Below are positions 54,922 to 64,000 of a DNA stretch of 64,000 bases, piece after piece. The notes under the pieces are model-generated. The model was given only the letters and a program-made list of their open reading frames with translations. It was not told the origin of the DNA and ran no database searches. A program made the position numbers and the translations under genes. Within the stretch, counting starts at the first letter, position 1. Every line of letters starts with the position of its first letter. The DNA is from Astrothelium macrocarpum (lineage: Eukaryota > Ascomycota > Dothideomycetes > Trypetheliales > Trypetheliaceae), in NCBI GenBank assembly GCA_021030915.1, contig JAGEMR010000030.1, forward strand, positions 1-64,000. The letters are read 5' to 3'.

Positions 54922-56764
54922 ATGGCCGATGACGAAGTATTCACGATTGTGAACGATGACTCCGGCCCGAACAAACTTTTTGATGAATACGAAAATCTGA
55001 CGTCTGCCAAGATGGCAGACTTGGACATCCAGATTACCTCCTACCTTCGCTCCCATAACCCAGAGCTGATTGTCACTACTGTCCCATCCTCCAACGTTAG
55101 TTTGCTCGCATTTGCTTCTGCTGGGCATGCTACGGCCGAGTTAGATACCAAAACTGAATCGATTGCACGCTGGCGTGGCTTTATTCCTTCACCTCAAGGA
55201 GGCTCGGGTAAACTTGGAGAAGCTATATTCTTCGCCAAATACCACTATCAGTGGAGCAAAGAGGACTTTATTCTGTACACGATTGGTGCCGGAGTCAGAC
55301 AAGTCCAATACATTCTAAAAGAACCACGTCAAGATGAAACCCAGCTTTCGAATTCCGCCATTACTGATTCTTTAATCGGAGCGATCGGGTCTTGGCAATA
55401 CCCCCAAGTCAAAAGAGTCAAAGGGATTTGGGTCTACGATGGGTTCTGGAGATGGGATCCGAAACTTTATCAGCAAGTCGAGGATTCATCATGGGACGAT
55501 GTCATTTTAGATCCAAACATGAAGAAGGATCTTACGGAAGTCAGCGAGAAATTTTTTGATAGCAAGGATATCTATGATGACCTGGGCGTGGCATGGAAAC
55601 GAGGACTGATCTTCTACGGTCCGGCAGGAAACGGTAAAACAATTTCAATCAAAGCTCTAATGCATACGCTGTCGAAACGCAATCCACCGATCCCAACTTT
55701 GTACGTCAAGTCAGCTCCACGCCTCTTGGATATTCGAGCAATCTTTGTACAGGCACGACAGCTATCGCCTTGCATGCTTGTGCTCGAAGACATCGATACG
55801 ATTGTAACGCCAATGAGTCGCAGCTACTTTTTTAATGAAGTTGATGGTTTAGAGAAGAATGATGGCATCCTGATGGTAGCTTCTACTAATCACAGTAAGT
55901 CCCTGCCTATCAAGAGAAACATCTTGAATCTTGAACACTCACTATTCCGCAGTTGACCAACTTGATCCTGGCCTCTCAAAACGACCTAGCCGCTTTGATA
56001 GAAAATATCTCTTTCCATTACCCTCCGCATCCGAACGCACCGAATACTGCGAGTTCTGGCGTCGCAAACTTAGACACAAGTCGACTATAACTTTCCCTCA
56101 AAGACTCTGCCCCGCTATCGCCAGTATCACCCATGGTTTCAGTTTCGCCTACATTCAGGAAGCCTTCGTGGCATCCCTTCTTGAAATTGCGCACAAGCAC
56201 ACTGACAATGTTTCGAAAAAGCCGCATGCTGTCGTAAGTGATAGCGAAGACGACGATGATGACTTGAACCAGTACGAGCTTTGGCGGGTCATCAAGCATC
56301 AAATCAAGATCTTGAGAGACGACATGGATAGGAGCTCCCACTTTGCAACTTCTCCAAGATCATCACAGTACAGTGATTCACGTGCTGCTGGCGGAATTTC
56401 TGAAGCACTAAGGAGAAAATGTAATCGACAACGGAATCATAACTATCCATCTCCTCCACCATCATCTGGATTTATGGCGCCAAACTCGGGCGAACTAGCA
56501 GCCGCAGCAGGCCTCCCACCAATGCACGATGCATTCATCAACCGTCAACCCCAATTAGGCTGGCTCACGCACCATCTCGGCCCTCCACAGACATCGCAAC
56601 AGGGCTATAGCGGAGCAGGGGATCCAAAAATGAGTGGTGGATTTGTGGGTGTTGAGGAAAATGTAGGTATGCACGTGGATCTATTATCTCAAGGGCGTTG
56701 TGTACCAGTGCAGAAGCGTGAGCCTACAAACAGCGGGCCGTACGATTGGAAATGGGCTGGATGA
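54922..56764 (+). CDS. BCS1-like AAA ATPase (fungal, soluble-looking)
   Basis: AAA+ ATPase of the Bcs1-type clade, 594 residues from exons 54922-55894 and 55953-56764 (58-bp intron, join ASTNH+IDQLDPGLSKRPSRFD). The nucleotide-binding core is intact: Walker A GPAGNGKT at 233-240, Walker B MLVLEDID at about 285-292, sensor-1 ASTNH, and the arginine-finger region RPSRFDRKY. The ~200-residue N-terminal part (TTVPSSNVSLLAFASAG, FIPSPQGGSGKLGEAIFF) is of the kind seen in fungal Bcs1-like paralogues. There is no N-terminal transmembrane helix or presequence as in true Bcs1. The C-terminal ~190 residues are Pro/Gln/Gly-rich and probably disordered. Its substrate is unknown. Confidence 0.85.
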
Positions 56765-58254
56765 GGATTTCCCCGTAGAGTCACTGATAACTCACATCCA
56801 GTGCGCATAGAAAGATGCACGCCAATAATGTAATATCATGGATCGTAATATCGCATTTTCCTTTTCAAGGATATCAATTCAGGTGGAATGCCTGACCGGC
56901 ATTACAAATTCAATTCGAAAAAACCAAGGTCGAAATTTAGTCTTAAGGCGTGGCAGCCCCTGCAACAACTTGAATTTAGAGGCAGCCGACGCTTAGTCCA
57001 TCTTGCTTTAGATCTGAGGGAAGGTCTCCACGGGGTGAGAGCTAATTTTAACCAGAAACCTATCATGAGAAGGCTCGTAGTTATACCCCATTTTAGGTAA
57101 ATGCGAGGCACCAAGCTCACGCTGCACGCCATCGGAACGGGCATGAAACATTTCCGTGGTGAGATATCGGCGTGTTTTTGTGTGCCCCGAAAAACCTCGA
57201 GTGCGTTCATTTTTGTGATTAGTAATCTTCCGAAGTTTTTCCGTATGCACGTCAAAATCGCGTCTGACCTCTTAGCGAATCTTCTCTTCTCTTCTTCGTG
57301 CGGCGGCATGACTGATTATCCCGTGTTGCTTAACCTCCGATTATATATGGAGGATTGTCTAAGTGTCAAGTCATGCCCAGAACAAACATATTGCACATCT
57401 CTGAGTTCATGCCTATTGCAGCCCGTCTGATGCTTTGAGTGATGGGAATGCTGGGTCATGCAGAGAACATACAAATCACACAAGTTCCGATTATATCGTG
57501 AATGCGCTTTGAGAAAGAAGATGTATTGCATGTCAAATTGGTGGCGTACTCAACCGACGAATCACTGGTATGTCCAATTGTGTATCTGAGAAATGCTTCA
57601 AGTCAAGGAACCACTCTGTTTTGACTTGTCAGCTTGCCCAGCGCAAGCAAAATCGCATCGCAGCGTTCGGAATAATAGAACATGTCCAAAAACTGCAATG
57701 TGGTAGATAGGACGAAATCACTCACACAAGACCAAAACATTCCTACGAGACAAAAACTTTGATACGAGACGCAAGCATTTACATAAAACGAAAACACCGA
57801 AGATGTAAATAGAAAAGTTTATAAGCTCATGGGATGAAAACAATACAAGGAAATCGGGATGTGAGAAAAAGACGAGTAAAGGAAGTAAGAAGGCGATACG
57901 CAAACTAAGGATCCTGGCTCCTTCGTAGGTGTTGGGATGGCTACGATCCAGATCTGGTCGACCTGACCTTCTCAACCCAGACGTGCACATATATCTGCAG
58001 AATATAGTTTTTCCTTATGTTCGCAGGCGATGATAGTAGAGAGCAAGCCACCTACACTGGACTTGCTAAGCTTCGTTGGCTTTACAAACACATGCAAGAT
58101 TAAACCAAATGGCGATCTTGATTTACAGCTATAGAAGTAGCAAAAGGAAATACAGATGACTGAGTCTCACCAGATTATGCACAGTTTCATCCACGGTCTT
58201 CATGCTCCTCCCTGCCCTGGCCCGTCCTCCATTCCCCTCCAAGCATCTATCCCC
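56765..58254. other. Intergenic, 1.5 kb, convergent genes
   Basis: Contains a 135-codon minus-strand ATG frame (56902-57309) and a plus frame (57101-57430) overlapping it. Neither carries recognised motifs, so I call no gene. AT-rich, hydrophobic-coding minus frames near 57600-57990 look like chance. Confidence 0.45.
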
Positions 58255-59256
58255 TCACGTAAAAGCCATACTCTTCTTGATCTCCGCAATCGCCAAGGCC
58301 GGATTCAAACCCTTTGGACACGTCCGCGAGCAGTTTAGAATGGTGTGGCACCGGTACAAACTCATGCTATTATTCAACGCATCCTTGCGCTGCGCCGTCC
58401 GCTCATCCCGACTATCGGCGATCCACCGATACGACTGCAGTAGCACGGCGGGACCAAGGTACTCCTCCGAGTTCCACCAGTAGCTGGGACACGAGGTGCT
58501 GCAGCAGGCGCACAGGATGCACTCGTACAGCCCGTCGAGCTTGCGCCGGTCGGCGGGAGATTGGCGGTTTTCGCGGCCGTCTGGGGGAGGCGAGTCGCGT
58601 TGGAGGTAGGGCTTGATGGACTTGTATTGCTTGTAGAATTGGGTGAGGTCGGGCACAAGGTCTTTGACGACGTAGGTGTGAGGGAGCGGGTAGATGCGGG
58701 CTTGGTGGCTGGTGTCGGTGGGAATGCGGCCTACGAGGTGGAACAAGTCAGTTCGCAGATTTGAGTATGTTGCAATGAGGGGCATGAGACGTACAGAGGC
58801 AGGCGAGAGTGTTGACGCCATCAATGTTCATGGCGCAGCTTCCGCAAATACCCTCTCTGCAACTCCGCCGGAATGTTAATGTAGGATCGAGCTCATTTTT
58901 AATTCGAATCAGGGCATCCAACATCATTGGACCTGTCTTGTTGAGATCCAGTTGGTAAGTTTGCATCCGAGGCTTCGATGTTGGCTCGTCTGGATTCCAG
59001 CGGTAGATTTGAAAGGTTTTGATTTTTGCCTCCTTATCGTTGGCAGGTTCTTTGACAGTTGAGGTTTGAGATTCTGGAATTGGTGATCGACCAGGTGGAG
59101 CAGGCTCTACTGAAGCCATTGTGCGCCTCCATATCGGTGAAACTTTAGATGCTAATAGAGTATTAGTGGGGTGAAAGAAGAAATGGCATGGCTTTGAGCA
59201 GGCATACCTGTGAATGGCCGGAAGAGTCGGGCAGGCGTTGTGCGAAGAGCCGTCAT
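58255..59256 (-). CDS. SDH2: Succinate dehydrogenase iron-sulfur subunit (SDHB, Sdh2)
   Basis: Electron-transfer subunit of mitochondrial complex II, 293 residues. Exons are 59256-59208 (presequence MTALRTTPARLFRPFT), 59151-58795 and 58730-58255. Joins give RPFT+ASKVSPIWRRTMAS and TLACLC+RIPTDTS. The [2Fe-2S] ligands lie in CREGICGSCAMNIDGVNTLACLC-type sequence. The [4Fe-4S] and [3Fe-4S] ligands lie in ECILCACCSTSCPSYWW and in CHTILNCSRTCPKGLNPA. YPLPHTYVVKDLVPDLTQFY and QSYRWIADSRDE are strongly conserved Sdh2 segments. The two short introns sit in the presequence border and right after the last [2Fe-2S] cysteine. Upstream in-frame ATGs exist but would add non-family sequence. Confidence 0.95.
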
Positions 59257-59511
59257 ATTTTTCCTCGAAGTTGTGAATGCCAAGTTCGTAGTTAGGACGG
59301 ATTGGAGTGGAGATTTGAGAGCAATGAACATGTAGCGTTTGGAGGCAAAAGATGTAATGAGGATATGCGGCAATAGTCTTCTCGCTTAGCCGTAATCCAG
59401 ACCGAGGGATTCCGGTAGCCAATCACGGTCTGTTTGATGACAACAACTGTTTGAAGATCGGAAGTCCGAATCTCGGCAACTATTCGACAGTGTTCAGAAA
59501 ACAGCAATGGC

Positions 59512-60582
59512 ATGAAGCATTTCTTCTCCAGATTTCCCAGACTGGTTTCAATGCCACCACGGGTCTATCTCTTCCTTGATTGGGACGGCACGTTGACCCG
59601 GCAAGATACTACTCGATTGATCGGCCTCGCTGGGTCTAACCACCAAAAACAAATATCAAGAGATGTGCAGGCTATCAAAGGGCATGAATTCCAAGATCCG
59701 TGGGACAGACTATTTCAGGCGTACACGGACGAATACAGTCACCACCAAAAAGTTTACAAGCCTGAGGCATCTCAAAGAACGTCCATTGCTGAAGAGCAAG
59801 AATGGCTTGAGAGCCTCTCGGTAATTGAAAATAATAGCATTAGACGGGTGGAAGAATCCGGTATCTTTAAAGGCGTCACTACATCCCAATTGCGTGATGC
59901 TGGTGAGGAGGCGATAGAAAATGATTCTGCTCAGCTTCGAGACGGCTGGGACAGTCTTCTAGTTGCTGATGTTGAATATCTAGTGGCCGACAGAAATCCC
60001 GGAAAGAGACGACTCGCTGAGCCTGCTGTTGAACTTTGCACAAATGTAATATCTGTCAGTTGGAGCACCGATTTCATCAAGGGTGCTCTTAAGTGTGCAT
60101 CCAAGCAAGCGACTTCTGGCTGTGATCCCTGGTTCCTACAACGTGGAATTGCACGATTGGGCATTCATGCTAACGATATCGATGGCGTTGACCGTGCTGA
60201 AGGAAGCACAGGGTTAATGCACAATACTTGGCAGCCATATATTCGGACAAGCAGGGACAAATTGCTGAGAATGAGAGAAATTCTGATTGAAAGCGAAGAT
60301 GATTACTCGCCTCCACCCTACGCTATTTACGTGGGAGACTCTACGAACGATCTCGAATGCCTGCTTGCTGCAAATCTTGGGATTTGTATTCGGGACAATC
60401 CGATGGGCAATACGCAAAAGGGTCTTGCAGATACATTAACGCGTCTAGGCGTGGGGACAAAACATGTCACAGAGATGACAAAGCTTGGGGATGGAGAAGA
60501 CAATATGCAGCAAGACATGTTTTGGGCTCGCGATCTTGGCGAGGTCGCTAGACTGTTAACATATGTTCTCGGACAATTCTAG
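59512..60582 (+). CDS. HAD-superfamily hydrolase (phosphatase-like), fungal
   Basis: Single exon, 356 residues. HAD motif I is LFLDWDGTLT (nucleophile and acid Asp). Motif II appears as ISVSWSTDFI. Motif IV is IYVGDSTNDLECLLAANLGI (GDSxxD). The cap region, between about residues 60 and 170, is mostly helical. These point to a phosphatase acting on a small metabolite, in the phosphoserine-phosphatase-like branch common in fungi. The substrate is unknown. I keep the first ATG (MKHFFSRFPRLVS), but the second at MPPRVYLFLDWDGT, 13 codons downstream, would give a more typical start. The first 13 residues could be a weak targeting extension. The gene diverges from SDH2. Confidence 0.8.
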   Translation: MKHFFSRFPRLVSMPPRVYLFLDWDGTLTRQDTTRLIGLAGSNHQKQISRDVQAIKGHEFQDPWDRLFQAYTDEYSHHQKVYKPEASQRTSIAEEQEWLESLSVIENNSIRRVEESGIFKGVTTSQLRDAGEEAIENDSAQLRDGWDSLLVADVEYLVADRNPGKRRLAEPAVELCTNVISVSWSTDFIKGALKCASKQATSGCDPWFLQRGIARLGIHANDIDGVDRAEGSTGLMHNTWQPYIRTSRDKLLRMREILIESEDDYSPPPYAIYVGDSTNDLECLLAANLGICIRDNPMGNTQKGLADTLTRLGVGTKHVTEMTKLGDGEDNMQQDMFWARDLGEVARLLTYVLGQF

Positions 60583-61068
60583 TAACTGCTGTATGCATTA
60601 GTCATGTTATGATTCTTATCTTCATGGATTGTATTTTCCCAATACTCTTGCGGATTAGAATCTGCGCATATTCACCTTCAGAAAAGTCTAGCTACAACTG
60701 TTTACGGCGACTGATAGTCAGCATGCTGGTTTGAGTAACCGCATTGCTTACGTTTACTTGCGCCGATTTGCACCACTTAGCGTCAACGCGATGCAAAGCC
60801 CTGTTCGCTAAGCGCAGGTTCTCGCGAAGCCCGGTGGGGGTGATCTCTAAAGGCAGGACTTGGAGACGATGCTTGATATTTAAGGAATGTGTTACTGAAG
60901 AATTTTCGTATCACTTCCTCACATGTAAAGAAACGGCTCATGATAGTTGTTCCTGATTGAGTCCAACTGCAATTGCACATACGGTCTCCTTTTTGATATA
61001 GTTCGAATCGAACATCCGTTCGCATACTAGTACCTTTCTCTAGCAGCAGATCTACCTGTTGTGGCACC
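60583..61068. other. Intergenic upstream of ornithine aminotransferase
   Basis: About 490 bp between two plus-strand genes, presumably the promoter of the aminotransferase. Nothing distinctive seen. Confidence 0.4.
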
Positions 61069-62623
61069 ATGTCGCCAATCGCGCTCACCGAAGAAAATCA
61101 GGCCAATGGCACTACCAAAGGTACTAAGCGACAACGAATTTCAGAAGATCAATTAGACACGGAATCCCGCTTTTATGCCTCGTCCTCTCAACAAGCTACT
61201 AGCCTCGAAGCTTCCCATGCTGCTCACAACTACCACCCTCTCCCCATCGTTTTCGCCCGCGCTTCCGGGTGCACAGTATGGGATCCCGAAGGTCGTTCTT
61301 ATCTAGATTTCCTCTCCGCCTACAGCGCCGTTAATCAGGGTCACTGTCACCCTGAGCTCGTCAAGGTTCTGACAGAACAGGCGTCGCGATTGACGCTGAG
61401 CAGTCGCGCATTCTACAATGATGTGTTTCCACGTTTTGCCGAGTTCGTGACCAGGTATTTTGGGTTCGAGATGGTCCTACCTATGAACACGGGTGCGGAG
61501 GCAGTGGAGACGGCGGTAAAGGTAGCGAGGAAATGGGGTTACAAGGAGAAGGGAATTCCACAAGGCGAGGCAATGGTTTTTAGTGTAAAGGAGAATTTCC
61601 ATGGCAGAACGGTGAGGAACGGAGTGGAAGTTAAAGGGATGGGAATCAAAGCTGACGACAGGCTCACAGTTTGCGGCGATTACAATGTCAACTGATCCGG
61701 AATCGAGGGATAACTACGGTCCCTACCTTCCAAATTTAGGCAGTGTCTGTCCAGCAACGAAGCAGGTGCTTCATTACAATAATGTAGAAGATGTACGAAA
61801 AGCATTCGAGGTACACGGTACGAAGACAGCGGCCATAATTATTGAACCCATACAAGGCGAAGCTGGCATCGTTGTTCCTGATGATGATTACCTTCGTCAG
61901 GTCAAAACACTCTGTGAGCAACACCGTGTACTCCTAATCTGTGATGAGATTCAAACTGGCATTGCTCGAACTGGAAAACTCCTTTGCCACGAATGGAGTG
62001 GTATCAAGCCGGATCTCGTCTGCTTGGGCAAAGCCATCTCTGGTGGCATGTATCCTGTATCCTGTGTTCTAGGTTCAAAAGAAATCATGCTTACGATTGA
62101 GCCTGGTACGCATGGTTCAACATATGGCGGTAATCCGCTGGGTTCTGCAGTAGCCATCCGCGCCCTGGAGCTTGTGAAAGAGGAAAACATGGTCGCGAAT
62201 GCAGAACGGCTGGGTCAGCTTTTCCGCCAAGGTCTGCTCGACCTCAAGAATCCTATGATCAAGCTTGTACGCGGAAAGGGATTACTCAATGCCATGGTCA
62301 TCGACGAATCCCTAACGAATGGCCACAGCGCATGGGATCTGTGTATGTTGATGAAGGAGAAGGGGCTATTGGTAGGACGCGCGCTGAAGATTGCTCACGT
62401 AAAAGAAAGTCTGACTGATACTAATGGCGGAAAACAGGCGAAACCAACACATCAGAATATTATTCGATTGGCACCACCACTGGTGATTACAGAAGCGCAA
62501 ATCAGCCAAGCGCTGGACATTATTAGGGAGGCGATGGAGGAGCTGCCCACTCTAACGGGAAAGAAGGAGGAACAGGTTCTTCCACCTGGGGAGAAGAACG
62601 TGCATATTGGAGTGGATAATTGA
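61069..62623 (+). CDS. CAR2: Ornithine aminotransferase
   Basis: PLP enzyme converting ornithine and 2-oxoglutarate to glutamate semialdehyde and glutamate in arginine catabolism, 498 residues. Exons 61069-61611 and 61670-62623 (58-bp intron) join ENFHGRT to FAAITMSTDPESRDNYGP, exact family sequence. Other marks: NYHPLPIVFARASGCTVWDP, FLSAYSAVNQGHCHP, MNTGAEAVETAVKVARKW, the PLP-phosphate and Asp region LLICDEIQTGIARTGK, and the Schiff-base lysine in CLGKAISGGMYPVS. GTHGSTYGGNPLGSAVAI closes the site. The Asn/Thr/Arg-rich N-terminus is not a typical mitochondrial presequence, so a cytosolic enzyme as in yeast is likely. The C-terminus is slightly extended (LTGKKEEQVLPPG). Confidence 0.94.
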
Positions 62624-64000
62624 GTACGCCGGTGTAAATCTCTGCTATAAGACTGAACATGAAACGGGGCGTTTCAGTGGCAAGGAATGATCTCTGTGAA
62701 CACATTGTTACATCACCAGCTATGGAATTGCATGCCAATGAATCTCCGTCCCTACCTAAGCACCGACCTATTGGTTAAAATCCGTAAAATCCGAGTGCAT
62801 TTACCTTACTGCCGAGTGCCTCCACCAATCCCTGCATGACAAAGCGTCAGTGAGAAGGTAATCCCGCTTTGACCGACACGGCTCGTTTGCTTCGATAACT
62901 TTACGATTTTGCACCCTTCGAAAGGTTTCTTAGATCATGGTTTTGCATAACCGCATTGAACATGAATTGGAATGCGGTGTCTGTAGTTTTCGTGTGATGT
63001 AAAATCAAAAGAGATGGACAATGGGGATTACCTCTAAATTGATGTTTTATCTTATATGGGCAGGTGCCTAGGAGGCTTTTCTTAGCAAAGATAAGATATA
63101 AATACATGCTTGTATAGGTTGACTCGGCGGAACGATCCATAGAGGATTTACACGCATCCTCTTAATTCGGTTCGGTTCGGTTTACCATCCAGATTACACT
63201 GAGAATTCCGTTTTTCGAATCGTGTTGAAGACGATTGATTCGGATGAAGCATAATACCGGAACGACACTTGACCGGTCCTGATCAGGCGGACCACAACGA
63301 TGGTTCCACATACTCAATCCAACGTACAACATCCAAGATTTGGTGTCGTAATGGAATAGTGGCGGGCGTTGGACTCCTCGGCTCGTCAGGCTTCTGCCTA
63401 GAACAGAATAGAAATGGGTTCGGGAACGGATGAATTACCCACTAACATGGGTCAGGTGGACGGGCGCAGTATGTCTCTCTGCCCTAGGCAACATCCACAA
63501 GAAGGATCGACGAGTAAGCAGGCATCGGTCGAGGTGAAATGAAGATTCGGTGAGGTTAGAACAAGCATCGCGACAAGCCGGATCCATGGTCTACCCAATG
63601 CAGACCCCACTTTCTTAGTGCACTTCAAGCGCACAACGCAGACCGTCTACCTCGTGTCCCGGCAAAGACGGGTATCTCCCGAAGACCAGCCTTGTTCTGG
63701 GTTGTTTTAAAAGCATATCAAGAGAGAATATTATGCATATGTTCACTGATATGCTGCAAGAGATGTTGATGATATGACTCTTCCGAGTAAGTGTTGCGAG
63801 GTCAGTTTAAAGATGCGGCCGCAGATACCGGTCTGGGAAGCGGTCGAAAGCAAGGATACTTCCGTAAGAGGTACGGCATGATGCCTCTACTCCGTACCTC
63901 GAACGGACCGACGGCGGCGATCCCATGCATCCACGATCCCATTCCTCAACGTCCAAAGGCTTGACCAATAATTGGAGCTAGTATGCACCGCTTTTTGTGC
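62624..64000. other. Terminal 1.4 kb without a recognised gene
   Basis: Only short ORFs. Contains a small GGTTC repeat (about 63167-63182). The region may be the flank of a gene outside the window. No tRNA or repeat element was identified. Confidence 0.45.

Noticed and set aside
56902..57309. 135-codon minus-strand ORF
   Set aside because: No recognised motif and overlapped by frames on the other strand; length is within chance for this composition.
1..64000. CRISPR array, prokaryotic operon or integrated virus
   Set aside because: No regularly spaced repeats, no ribosome-binding-site-led operons and no viral structural or replication genes; introns and gene content are those of a fungal nuclear genome.

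Overview
The window reads as nuclear DNA of a filamentous ascomycete (Pezizomycotina). Genes are monocistronic and lie on both strands. Introns are mostly 41-65 bp GT-AG. The gene set includes a Zn2Cys6 regulator, a Kip2/KipA-type kinesin, a fungal DHQS-like cyclase, AP-3 delta and EMC2. A mycosporine gene set would suit a lichen-forming or sun-exposed fungus, but nothing here fixes the lineage. All gene models are my own splices; I kept those that give one continuous reading frame and family-like protein joins.

Left arm (1-18.4 kb), accessory in character. An extremely AT-rich tract (1-600) leads into gene-poor DNA with a small hairpin-like tandem repeat (about 1650-1872). Then come a 10-exon DHA2-type MFS exporter, a wrecked AAA-ATPase-like gene, an aldehyde reductase-like SDR, a maleylacetate reductase, a Zn2Cys6 regulator and a secreted GH106-like alpha-L-rhamnosidase. 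This looks like a small catabolic neighbourhood for aromatic or plant/lichen glycoside substrates; the linkage is inferred.

Middle (19.4-33.7 kb). A Kip2-like kinesin is followed by the most interesting block, a three-gene mycosporine cluster. A DHQS-like 4-deoxygadusol synthase (mysA-like) diverges from an O-methyltransferase (mysB-like), and an ATP-grasp ligase (mysC-like) with an N-terminal membrane segment lies downstream. The first two would turn a pentose-phosphate or shikimate-type sugar phosphate into 4-deoxygadusol, and the third would attach an amino acid or amino alcohol. No second condensing enzyme is present, so a mono-substituted mycosporine is the predicted product. DGAT2 and an STK19-family protein follow.

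Right arm (35-62.6 kb), housekeeping. In order: a Ser/Pro-rich unknown, PRA1, an ERJ5-like ER J-protein, a His/Ser-rich membrane protein, a second J-protein, EMC2, AP-3 delta, a three-exon YSY6/RAMP4 gene, a small mitochondrial-type membrane protein, a fungal unknown, an Rrn10-like UAF subunit, a CSA/Rad28 WD40 protein, a BCS1-like AAA ATPase, SDHB, a HAD phosphatase and ornithine aminotransferase. Several carry unusual first exons: a start codon split by an intron (AP-3 delta), an intron directly after ATG (YSY6), a 7-nt coding first exon (J-protein) and a GC-AG intron (ERJ5). The last 1.4 kb shows no recognisable gene.
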